Shown in pieces: positions 5,970 through 13,024 of a stretch of 14,228 nt of DNA (positions are counted from its first letter, which is position 1; every line of letters starts with the position of its first letter). The notes under the pieces were generated by a model. The model was not told where the DNA came from. It worked only from the letters and a program-made list of their open reading frames with translations, and ran no database searches. Origin of the DNA: Chloroflexota bacterium (GTDB taxonomy: Bacteria; Chloroflexota; Anaerolineae; Aggregatilineales; Phototrophicaceae); the NCBI GenBank assembly GCA_023430545.1, contig JAEZAF010000247.1, positions 1 through 14,228 on the forward strand. Direction: 5' to 3'. Made by a program: the position numbers and the translations under genes.

Positions 5970-8603
5970 ATGATAGATTTTCAGTTTGAACCTAAAAACT
6001 TCCTCGTCGGTCTGCTGTCAGGCTGGGCGACTGCCTTTGCACTGTATCAGGCGCGGGGCATCATCAGCTCCATGAGACAGTCGGTAGAGCAGCGGCGGGA
6101 AACAGCACAGCGCTACGCCACGCGCAGCCCGGAAGGCCGCTATGTCGGCGAACTGTTGAAGCTGATTCAGAGCCGACATCTCGCAGGCGCATCCGTCCCC
6201 CTCAGCGATCTTGTGGTCGAGCCACGTTTCATCGCACCGGAGCCGTTTGCCGCGCTGGATGATGAAGAAGTCAACCGCGACCCGTTCCATATCATCCCGC
6301 TGGTGCATGATTACCCGGCCCTGCACGCCGCCTACAATCTCCATACCCTGTCGATTGAAGATCTCGGCCACGGCGAACGCGCACTGGCCCTGCTCGGTCT
6401 GCCGGGTAGTGGACGCACCACCGCCCTGCAAACCATCGCACTGTGGAGTCTGAGTCAGGTTGATTTCAAGCCACCGAAGGATGCTGTTCAGCTCCAGCTT
6501 GAAGCGGAAGAAGCGCTGCTCAAGGCGGACGAACGCGCCACACGCATCAAGGATCGTGTCGCGCTGGAAGAACGCGCCCATGAGCGTCTGGCGGAAGAAC
6601 AGGCACAGGACAGCGGCCCATCACGCGATCCCGGCTTACAGGATCAGCGCCGTGGCAGTGTCCCGCTGCTCAAGCGTCTGCTGCCACTGTATGTCGATCT
6701 CGGACATGTGCTGCCAGAGATTGAAGCATTAGGCCGCCGTGCAGATCCCGCTGAACCGCTGGTACGCGCCATCCAGATGCAGTATCGCGGCGTGACCGCC
6801 AAGGTGATCCCGCGCAAACTGTATGAATACCTCAATCGCGGTGCCGCGCTGGTGCTGCTCGACGGCTACGATGATCTTTCCGGCCCGGAGCGCCAGCAGT
6901 TGAGCCACTGGCTTCGCGCCTTTATCCGCGAATACCGGCGCAATTTTATTATCGTGTCCGGCCCAGCCAGCGGCTTTGACGGCCTGACACGCGCAGGCCT
7001 GACACCCGTCTATATGCGCCCGTGGAACGACATGCTGAGTGAATCGGCGGTGGATCTGTGGGCTGCACGCTGGTCACGCATTGCCGGACGCGGTGGCACG
7101 CCATCCGATGAGATAATCGCACAGGCCAAAGCGCAGATTCGCGGCCTCTCATCCTTTGATGCGGCAGTGGTTATGCGCGGGATCTTTGCCGGGGATCTGA
7201 CGGTCGAGGAAGAACGCGGCGCTTCGCTGTCTGATGCGGTCCATGCCTATCTGCGTGGACTGGGCCTCTCAGATGAGATACTGACACAGGCCGCTGCCGC
7301 TGCGGTGCTGCAATTGGAGCGCGGCCCCTTTGACGAACAGAGCCTGCAGAAAGTCGCCGCCGCGAAAGCCGGTGCAGATGCCGCTGATGCCAAAGCTGCT
7401 GCCCGGTTAAATCAGGCGCAGACGCAGCTTTTACGCACACTGGAAAGCGCACGGCTGGTCCACCGCTATCAGGATGGCCGCTGGCAGTTCCGCCAGTCGC
7501 GCATCGCTGCCTATCTCGCCAGCCTGACGCTGCGCGAGATGGACGCCGTCACCATGCGCGATAAGGCCCGCCGTCCGGAATGGTCATGGGCGTTTGCTTA
7601 CGGTGCTGGTCATGCCAATATCGAACCAGCGGTTCAGTCGCGGCTGGATCTGCCGCCCGACGTGCTGTACGACTCGGTGCTCAGGATGGCGTACTGGCTG
7701 GCGACCAGTCTCAGTAACGCCAGTTGGCGTGCATCCGTGCTGAAACAACTCGATAATCTGCTCAATCTTCCGAATCAGTTTTCTACCCTGCGCGAACGGG
7801 CAGCGGCGGCGCTGGTCGCCAGCCGTGATCCGGCGGCTGTCAACAGCCTGCGACGTGCGCTGCGCAGTAGTGATCCTGATATCCGCATCCTCGCCTGTCT
7901 GGGATTGGGCGCGACCCGTGATCCGCTGGCGGTAGGTGCCCTGCGTGAACCGCTCAACGACGCCGACAGCCGCGTCCAGATGGCAGCGGCGCTGGCAAAT
8001 GGCCCGATTGCCACCGACGAAGCGATGGAACAGCTCGCGGTCATCATCACCGGCAGCTCGGAGCCGCTTCAGCGTGCCGCCGCCGAGACGTTTGCCGCAC
8101 TGCCAGCCGAAGGCTATCCGGTGCTGTATGAGGCTATCAATAGTGATGATCTCGGCCTGCGACGGGCTGCCGTCTTCGGTCTGGGGCGTGTGCCCGCACC
8201 GTGGGCCATCATCTCCATTTACCGAGTCTTCCTCGAAGACCCGCAGTGGTATGTACGCTCCGCCGCGCAGCAGGTCTTTATCGACATGCACGCGACCGAT
8301 ACCCGTCTGCGTGCATACCCGGATGTCGAGAAGATCGGCTGGCTGATGGATTGGGTCGAGAAACAGGGCGAGGAAGTGGGCGCACGCAGTCCGGAAGAAG
8401 CACTGGTTGAGGCACTGGCTGACGAGGACCCAACCCTGACCGCGCTTTCTGCACAGGCCATCAGCCAGCTTGGGCTGGTCGGGAACACGGGTGCGCTGTA
8501 TACCGCACTCCGCAGCCGTGATCCAGCCGTGCGTGTTGCGGCCTTCCGTGCACTGGCAGGCTTACAGCAGCAGATCGGTGCGCCGCTGCCCGCCCCGGCA
8601 TAA
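5970..8603 (+). CDS. Membrane-anchored NACHT-like NTPase with HEAT repeats
   Basis: This 877-residue protein has, in order, an N-terminal hydrophobic segment (about 9-27), a linker, a NACHT/STAND-type P-loop domain (about 135-350), a helical region, and C-terminal HEAT/PBS-lyase-type repeats (about 600-780, with a further pair near 805-870). Walker A reads GLPGSGRT (143-150), with arginine (R149, codon CGC at 6414-6416) where the family has lysine. Walker B reads VLLDGYDD (295-302). The strand after it, NFIIVSGPASGF, occupies the place of the usual TSRP sensor. A charged, probably coiled-coil insertion (about 172-215, rich in Glu, Lys, Arg and Ala) lies between the two Walker motifs. A clear ribosome site AAAGG sits 7 nt before the ATG. 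Such proteins signal or scaffold through ligand binding and oligomerisation; the ligand here is unknown. Defence, regulation and envelope roles are all possible. Confidence 0.8.
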   Translation: MIDFQFEPKNFLVGLLSGWATAFALYQARGIISSMRQSVEQRRETAQRYATRSPEGRYVGELLKLIQSRHLAGASVPLSDLVVEPRFIAPEPFAALDDEEVNRDPFHIIPLVHDYPALHAAYNLHTLSIEDLGHGERALALLGLPGSGRTTALQTIALWSLSQVDFKPPKDAVQLQLEAEEALLKADERATRIKDRVALEERAHERLAEEQAQDSGPSRDPGLQDQRRGSVPLLKRLLPLYVDLGHVLPEIEALGRRADPAEPLVRAIQMQYRGVTAKVIPRKLYEYLNRGAALVLLDGYDDLSGPERQQLSHWLRAFIREYRRNFIIVSGPASGFDGLTRAGLTPVYMRPWNDMLSESAVDLWAARWSRIAGRGGTPSDEIIAQAKAQIRGLSSFDAAVVMRGIFAGDLTVEEERGASLSDAVHAYLRGLGLSDEILTQAAAAAVLQLERGPFDEQSLQKVAAAKAGADAADAKAAARLNQAQTQLLRTLESARLVHRYQDGRWQFRQSRIAAYLASLTLREMDAVTMRDKARRPEWSWAFAYGAGHANIEPAVQSRLDLPPDVLYDSVLRMAYWLATSLSNASWRASVLKQLDNLLNLPNQFSTLRERAAAALVASRDPAAVNSLRRALRSSDPDIRILACLGLGATRDPLAVGALREPLNDADSRVQMAAALANGPIATDEAMEQLAVIITGSSEPLQRAAAETFAALPAEGYPVLYEAINSDDLGLRRAAVFGLGRVPAPWAIISIYRVFLEDPQWYVRSAAQQVFIDMHATDTRLRAYPDVEKIGWLMDWVEKQGEEVGARSPEEALVEALADEDPTLTALSAQAISQLGLVGNTGALYTALRSRDPAVRVAAFRALAGLQQQIGAPLPAPA

Positions 8604-8625
8604 CGGCTTCACCGCTTCCATTCAT

Positions 8626-9327
8626 TCACCTCAGCCGCCGGAGCACATTCGCGATTTCCGGCGGTGTTTTATGTCGCGCCAGCGGATTCAGCCAGAGCGT
8701 GTTCTGCCCCGCCTGATGTAACAGGATCGCGCTCAGATGGCTGTACTGTCGCAGGAAATCGGCGGAATGCTTAAAGCCGCGCCGCTGAAAATATTCATCG
8801 GTTTTGCGCTCGGCCATCTGACGCAGTGTGACCGCCGCGTGGGTGAGGTCATCTTCGGAGATGCCGCGTTCGGCGGTCAGCCACAGCACATTGATGATAC
8901 TCGGCGGCATCTGCCCCACCTTGTCACACAGGACCGCCATCAGCTTGCCGGTTCGGGCTTCTGCATCACGATCATCCAGTTCGGTACTGCGTATCCGCCG
9001 GACTTCGACATTGAACGGTGTATGCGTGCGGAAGGTGACGGTGAAATCCGGCCCACGCTGGCGGGATGCTGTGTATCTTTCGTATTCGAGGGTAAAGCGC
9101 GCTTCAGTCAGCAGCAGGGATGCCGCGTTCAGCTCAGCCCGCAGATCGTGCAGGCCGCCTTCATCGCGCAGACTTTTAAGTTTGGAGCGGATTTTGACGC
9201 CGTACTGTATGGAGAAGGCCTTGAACCGGCGCGATCCTTTGACCCATGCGGCAAAGTCCGTATACAGTGCGGACTCTCTGGCATCGGCATCAAAAATCGA
9301 GGCAAGCAGTTCGTCGAGGGTGGTCAT
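8626..9327 (-). CDS. Uncharacterised protein with PD-(D/E)xK nuclease-like pattern
   Basis: This 233-residue soluble protein matches no named family that I recognise. From the ATG at 9327, residues 60-111 show a helix with E65 (DLRAELNAASLL), a strand, then GPDF with D94, a second strand and FNVEVRRI with E108-x-R110. This E...D...ExR spacing and the alternation of helix and strands resemble a PD-(D/E)xK restriction-endonuclease-like core in which the last lysine is replaced by arginine. The N-terminal 60 residues and the C-terminal 120 are largely helical. A GTG at 9372 would give 248 residues, but it lies inside a strong stem-loop, so I prefer the ATG. Neither start has a good ribosome site. 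The gene converges on the NACHT-like gene 22 bp away and lies downstream of a YgiT-type zinc-finger gene. Catalytic activity is unproven. Confidence 0.7.
   Translation of the reverse strand: MTTLDELLASIFDADARESALYTDFAAWVKGSRRFKAFSIQYGVKIRSKLKSLRDEGGLHDLRAELNAASLLLTEARFTLEYERYTASRQRGPDFTVTFRTHTPFNVEVRRIRSTELDDRDAEARTGKLMAVLCDKVGQMPPSIINVLWLTAERGISEDDLTHAAVTLRQMAERKTDEYFQRRGFKHSADFLRQYSHLSAILLHQAGQNTLWLNPLARHKTPPEIANVLRRLR
8634..8670 (+). terminator. Probable terminator of the NACHT-like gene, inside the convergent gene's 3' end
   Basis: CCGCCGG (8635-8641) pairs with CCGGCGG (8658-8664), leaving a 16-nt loop, and is followed by TGTTTT. It ends transcription from the + strand and lies within the last codons of the gene on the - strand. 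The loop is large and the T-run short, so I am only moderately sure. Confidence 0.5.
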
Positions 9328-9348
9328 CTCGCATCGGGAGAAGTCACG

Positions 9349-9370
9349 GTCTGCTGAAACCACAGCAGAC
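9349..9370. other. Stem-loop II upstream of the nuclease-like gene
   Basis: A perfect 8-bp inverted repeat, GTCTGCTG (9349-9356) and CAGCAGAC (9363-9370), encloses a 6-nt loop. It lies 22-43 nt before the preferred ATG at 9327 and covers the alternative GTG at 9372. There is no T-run on the - strand, so it is more likely an RNA leader or processing structure, or a protein-binding palindrome, than a terminator. Confidence 0.7.
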
Positions 9371-9377
9371 ACAGGGC

Positions 9378-9412
9378 ACTGTCAGGCGGCGCACATGGGC
9401 CGCCATGACAGT
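9378..9412. other. Stem-loop I between the zinc-finger and nuclease-like genes
   Basis: ACTGTCA-GGCGGC (9378-9390) pairs with GCCGCC (9399-9404) and TGACAGT (9406-9412), with a single bulged A (9405) and an 8-nt loop. A 13-bp GC-rich stem of this kind is very unlikely by chance in a gap this short. On the - strand no run of T follows, so it is not a standard terminator. It could stabilise the upstream message or reduce readthrough. Confidence 0.75.
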
Positions 9413-9438
9413 TGCATTCGGGTTCAGACAGGGTTCAG

Positions 9439-9735
9439 TTAGGGTTTCGGGCGGGGCAGCTTGGCCGATTCAAGCCCATCAACCTCTAATGGTGACGACT
9501 TCGTCATCGGTCGGCTGTCATCGAGTACGTCGATGCCCACACTGCCCAGCAGTGTTTGCAGCCGCGCCATCGTGACGCGGTCAAAGTCCTGATAGCCGCA
9601 GACATCGCAGCTATAGACCTTGACCTCAGGTACGCTGACGACAGCCCCATTAATTACCCGCGTGAAGGCGGTCTTTCCAGCTTGCAGGTGCCCAATCTGG
9701 CACCGGGGACATTCGTGAGCGTTCATCTGACTCAT
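9439..9735 (-). CDS. YgiT-type zinc-finger protein (MqsA N-terminal-like)
   Basis: This 98-residue protein has two CxxC knuckles (C9/C12 in ECPRCQIG and C43/C46 in YSCDVCGYQD), separated by a short beta segment with the typical text VINGAVVSVPEVKVYSC. This is the YgiT-type zinc-finger layout of the MqsA antitoxin's N-terminal domain. The DNA-binding helix-turn-helix that MqsA carries after it is missing; instead there is a 50-residue tail, partly helical (RVTMARLQTLLGS), then polar and proline-rich (KLPRPKP). YgiT-only proteins are often found next to small toxin-like or unknown genes. Here the next gene downstream on the same strand is the nuclease-like protein, about 110 nt away. No MqsR-like gene is present. 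The start could be M1 (9735) or M4 (9726). Confidence 0.85.
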   Translation of the reverse strand: MSQMNAHECPRCQIGHLQAGKTAFTRVINGAVVSVPEVKVYSCDVCGYQDFDRVTMARLQTLLGSVGIDVLDDSRPMTKSSPLEVDGLESAKLPRPKP

Positions 9736-9792
9736 GTGGATAGCTTCTTTCTACCTATGACGCCACCTGAGCGTGGGATCATACCTTTCATT

Positions 9793-10368
9793 TTAGCGGA
9801 ACGTGTCAATCACGCCAATTTCGGACACTGGCAGGTATCGGAATACCGCCTTGCCAACAATCAGACTGCGATCGACCTGATCGAAACTGCGCGAATCGCG
9901 GCTGTCGCTGCGGTTATCGCCCAGCATGATGTATTCATCCGGCCCCAGGGTCCATGTCTGTTCCTGACAGTTACGCGTACAGGGCCGCAGGATAAAATAG
10001 GGTTGATCCAGCTTCTGACCGTCGATAAAGACATCATCCCCGCTGACGGTCACCGTTTCACCGGGCAGCCCGATCACGCGCTTGATCAGACGCGGCTCGC
10101 TAGGGTCCTTATCCGGGGCCTGAAAAACGGCGACGTCACCCCGCTGCGGATCACCAAACAGGTAATCCAGCCGGCTGATAATCAGGTACTGACCGGCGTG
10201 CAGATTCGGCTGCATACTCGGCCCTTCAAGGTTGGAGCGCGGGATTGCCATCTCCGCCAGTACATAAACAGCGATGATAAACATCACGGTGCTGAGCAGT
10301 TCCAGCACCAGGCCGGGACGATGCAGACGCGGACGTGGAAGTGATTCAATATCAGGTGTTACAGTCAT
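9793..10368 (-). CDS. lepB: Signal peptidase I (second copy)
   Basis: This 191-residue type I signal peptidase is a membrane-anchored serine protease that removes signal peptides from exported proteins on the outer face of the cytoplasmic membrane. There is one N-terminal transmembrane helix (about 19-41), then box B with the catalytic Ser (S51 in EGPSMQPN), box D with the general-base Lys (K96 in LIKRVIGLPGE), and box E GDNRSDSRDSR. A CxxxC pair (PCTRNC) lies in the periplasmic-type domain. It begins only 2 nt after the stop of another lepB gene on the same strand, so both are read from one promoter. The catalytic dyad is intact, so this copy should be active. Confidence 0.96.
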   Translation of the reverse strand: MTVTPDIESLPRPRLHRPGLVLELLSTVMFIIAVYVLAEMAIPRSNLEGPSMQPNLHAGQYLIISRLDYLFGDPQRGDVAVFQAPDKDPSEPRLIKRVIGLPGETVTVSGDDVFIDGQKLDQPYFILRPCTRNCQEQTWTLGPDEYIMLGDNRSDSRDSRSFDQVDRSLIVGKAVFRYLPVSEIGVIDTFR

Positions 10369-10370
10369 GG

Positions 10371-10994
10371 TTATTCGGGATAGCCTATCCTGTTGATAAT
10401 TCCCCAGGCATCCTGAGGCCAGTAACGGATGATCGCCTCGCCGACAATATGTTCGCGACGTACACGGAATTCTTCACCTTCCTCACCCCTGCCTTCAAAA
10501 GCACGGGAATCAGAACTGTGATTGCGATTATCCCCCATCAGAAAATAATGATCCGGCCCCATGGTATACACCGCGTCGGGGCAGTTTCGTGGTTCACACG
10601 GTTCATTGATGTAAGGTTCGTACAGCAGCTCGCCATTGACATACACCTGCTGACTGCGGAACTCGATCGTATCCCCCGGCAGCCCGATCACGCGCTTGAT
10701 GTAATCCTCTGTCGGATCCTGTGGGAAATGAAAGACCGCGATGTCACCGCGTTCAGGTTCGCCAAACAGATAATTGGCCCGACTGACGATGATGAACTGC
10801 CCGGTCTCGAAGTTTGGGGCCATACTCACGCCATCGACGATAAAACGCACCGTCGTCAGGTTGACCAGCGCGTAAATCGCCCCAATTGTCACGATCAGGT
10901 CAATCCATTCGAGCAGCCGTCGTCCGCGCCGAAGTCTGGGTTTGTTTAAAGTTGGGGGAACAGTGATACCAGTTGGTTGTGTGGAAACCCTCAC
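10371..10994 (-). CDS. lepB: Signal peptidase I (first copy)
   Basis: This 207-residue type I signal peptidase has a basic N-terminus, a transmembrane segment (about 30-50), the catalytic Ser S57 in VDGVSMAPN, the general-base Lys K100 in YIKRVIGLPGD, and the GDNRNHSSDSR box. It has a CxxxxC pair (PCEPRNC) equivalent to that in the adjacent copy, plus an acidic insertion (GRGEEGEE) near the C-terminus. The start is a GTG at 10994; no ATG lies between it and the transmembrane segment, and no clear Shine-Dalgarno sequence precedes it. The next gene, another lepB, follows after 2 nt. A good promoter lies about 45 nt upstream of the GTG, so the pair probably forms its own transcription unit. Confidence 0.95.
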   Translation of the reverse strand: MRVSTQPTGITVPPTLNKPRLRRGRRLLEWIDLIVTIGAIYALVNLTTVRFIVDGVSMAPNFETGQFIIVSRANYLFGEPERGDIAVFHFPQDPTEDYIKRVIGLPGDTIEFRSQQVYVNGELLYEPYINEPCEPRNCPDAVYTMGPDHYFLMGDNRNHSSDSRAFEGRGEEGEEFRVRREHIVGEAIIRYWPQDAWGIINRIGYPE

Positions 10995-11040
10995 CAGTCA
11001 GTCGCACTTCGCTTTATTGTAGGCCAGCAGACATGGTTGA

Positions 11041-11069
11041 ATTATAGGACGGCTCTCCAGTCAGGACAA
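11041..11069 (-). promoter_or_regulatory. Sigma70-like promoter of the lepB pair
   Basis: On the - strand, TTGTCC (11069-11064) and a perfect TATAAT (11046-11041) are separated by 17 bp. Transcription would start near 11034, about 40 nt before the GTG of the first lepB. This is the best housekeeping-type promoter in the window. Confidence 0.75.
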
Positions 11070-11247
11070 TGCGCAATAAAGGCCCCTCGCAAGAGTTTAC
11101 AGAGTTCTTACAGACTTCGGCGCTGATCAGGAAATCAGGTTTTGCTGACAATGCGATCATCTGACTCTGCCAACCTTTTTTGCGCAGCCGCAGACCTGCG
11201 TGTCCGTCCGCAGTGATTATTTTATACGCAAAACATCGGCTCTGGTT

Positions 11248-12060
11248 TCATTCGTCCTGTGCCAGACGATAGACCACACGCTTTTCCCATCCAGACTCCG
11301 CTGCGACCGCTTTCGCCGCCTTCGTCAGCGGCTCTCCGGCATCCAGTCGATCCTGTAAGGCGCTGCGAACCCGTGCCTCGTCCCATGTTTCCGCCTCGAT
11401 CACCGCGCCGCCCACCACCAGCGTGATCTCGCCGCGCGGCGCATGTTCCTGAAAGTGGGCGATCACCTCACCCACCGGCCCCCGGACAAATTCCTCGAAC
11501 TTCTTCGTGAGTTCCCGCGCCACACATACCGGACGTTCACCCAATGCGGTTTGCAGCGCTTCCAGTGTTTCGATCAGGCGGTTGGGGCTTTCATACGCGA
11601 TCAGCGTATTCGGATCGCGCTCAAATGCCTGCCAGAACGCGACAAGCTGTTTGCGCGGCAGGAATCCCAGATAGGTGAAACGGTCAGTCGGCAGACCGGA
11701 GGCGATCAGCGCGGTCGTAATCGCGTTCGCACCCGGAAGCGGTTCCACCCGGAAGCCGCGTTCCAGTGCCGCCTGCACCAGTTCATAACCGGGGTCCGAG
11801 ATGCCCGGTGTCCCGGCATCGGAGATCAGCGCGACATCGCCGTTCGTCAATGTGTCGAACAGCGCTTCGAGCTTACTGAGTTTGTTATGTTCATGATAGC
11901 TGGTCAGCGGCGTCCTGATCTCATAATGAGACAGCAGCACACGGCTGGTGCGCGTGTCTTCCGCCGCGATAAGCTGGACTTCTTTCAGCACCCGCAGCGC
12001 ACGCAGCGTAATATCTTCCAGATTCCCAATCGGTGTCGGGACGAGATACAGCGTTCCCAT
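11248..12060 (-). CDS. rsmI: 16S rRNA (cytidine(1402)-2'-O)-methyltransferase
   Basis: RsmI uses S-adenosylmethionine to 2'-O-methylate C1402 in the decoding centre of 16S rRNA. The 270-residue length is close to that of the family. Diagnostic motifs of the tetrapyrrole-methylase fold are present: LYLVPTPIGNLEDIT (4-18), AAEDTRTSRVLL (32-43), SDAGTPGISDPG (80-91), LPGANA (108-113) and SGLPTDRFTYLGFLPRK (121-137). A ribosome site (GAAGG) lies about 8 nt before the ATG. The methyltransferase gene upstream on the same strand ends 76 nt away, so co-transcription is possible. The following lepB pair has its own promoter. Confidence 0.97.
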   Translation of the reverse strand: MGTLYLVPTPIGNLEDITLRALRVLKEVQLIAAEDTRTSRVLLSHYEIRTPLTSYHEHNKLSKLEALFDTLTNGDVALISDAGTPGISDPGYELVQAALERGFRVEPLPGANAITTALIASGLPTDRFTYLGFLPRKQLVAFWQAFERDPNTLIAYESPNRLIETLEALQTALGERPVCVARELTKKFEEFVRGPVGEVIAHFQEHAPRGEITLVVGGAVIEAETWDEARVRSALQDRLDAGEPLTKAAKAVAAESGWEKRVVYRLAQDE

Positions 12061-12136
12061 AAGCGACCTTCAGACGGATGCGAAGCCGAACGTGCCACGC
12101 CAAACGCGCTTTTCAGTTCAGCCGCCAACAGCCTGA

Positions 12137-13024
12137 TCAGGCGTCGGTGTCTTCCTGATGGATGCGTTCCGCAAAATCATGGATGAAGCCGCCCGCGTCC
12201 GAAGCAATCAGCACGCCGCTCAGCTTATTGATCACCAGTTCGCCCAGATGGTTCAGCAGGTGGTTGATCTGCTGCTTCATGATCGACATCATCGCATCCC
12301 ACGGCACATCCGGCGGAAGCTGCGGTTCGCGATCAGGCCGCGTGCTCTCGATGTAAGCGACCAGCGGTTCGCTTTCCTGAAAGACCAGACTGCCCGGCAG
12401 ATCGTAGCGCACCACGCCGTAGAAATACTTCGACAGCTTGCGGCAGCCGCTCTCAAGCGCGAACAGATCGCTGGTTGGCAGCGGCGGCTGAACGTGGGTC
12501 GAACTGGTGCGTGTCAGCAGGATAATTGCACGACGCATCAGCACATGCAGTTCCGGCATCGACTGCTGGCTGTTGGTCGCCACAATCAGCACACCGTTGG
12601 GCTTCATCACCCGGCGGATCTCGGTCAGCGCCTGATCGACATCTTCCAGATGGTACAGCATATGATTCGCCATCACGACATCGAACTGGTGGGAAGCATA
12701 CGGCAGCAGATGGGCGTCGCCCAGCACCAGCTTCGAATTCGGCTCGTTATAGCCCGGATGAGCGCGCAGGGCCTCTTCCGAAACATCAATCGCGTGATAC
12801 TCAATTTCCGGCGAAATGCGACGCACATGCGGATAGTACAACCCTGCACCCGCCCCCAGATCGAGCAGGCGTTCATCTCCACGCCATACATAGTTACTCA
12901 GCACCCATGCCGGAAAATCGATTTTGGGAACTGTATATTGTTCGTGGATGGACTGCCGGATGCGAACGGTACTGGCCCCGTTATAGGCCAGCGGGACAGG
13001 TTGGGAATCGTTGAGGACGGACAT
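12137..13024 (-). CDS. Class I SAM-dependent methyltransferase
   Basis: This 295-residue protein has a Methyltransf_11 (UbiE-like) Rossmann core. Motif I is LLDLGAGAG (53-61), the acidic ribose-binding residue is D80 in AIDVSEEAL, then LGDAHLLPY (101-109), FDVVMANHMLYHLED (114-128) and the motif III region RRVMKPNGVLIV. The roughly 140 residues after the core are not diagnostic. The substrate cannot be predicted from sequence. I start it at the ATG at 13024 rather than at a longer frame beginning at 13126, because a promoter lies inside that extension and the added residues match nothing. GGAA lies about 8 nt before this ATG. It is upstream of rsmI on the same strand, but nothing else links it to rRNA modification. 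Confidence 0.88.
   Translation of the reverse strand: MSVLNDSQPVPLAYNGASTVRIRQSIHEQYTVPKIDFPAWVLSNYVWRGDERLLDLGAGAGLYYPHVRRISPEIEYHAIDVSEEALRAHPGYNEPNSKLVLGDAHLLPYASHQFDVVMANHMLYHLEDVDQALTEIRRVMKPNGVLIVATNSQQSMPELHVLMRRAIILLTRTSSTHVQPPLPTSDLFALESGCRKLSKYFYGVVRYDLPGSLVFQESEPLVAYIESTRPDREPQLPPDVPWDAMMSIMKQQINHLLNHLGELVINKLSGVLIASDAGGFIHDFAERIHQEDTDA

Noticed and set aside
9556..10344. Long + strand open frame (262 codons) opposite the second signal peptidase
   Set aside because: It is antisense to a clear lepB gene and the zinc-finger gene, and its translation shows no domain. Its length reflects codon bias of the real genes.
11183..11213. Three CTGCG/CGCAG repeats after rsmI that could form alternative hairpins
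   Set aside because: Stems are only 5 bp and no T-run follows on the - strand, so neither a terminator nor an attenuator is supported.
11443..12186. Long + strand open frame opposite rsmI
   Set aside because: RsmI motifs are unambiguous on the - strand, and the + strand translation has no recognisable features.
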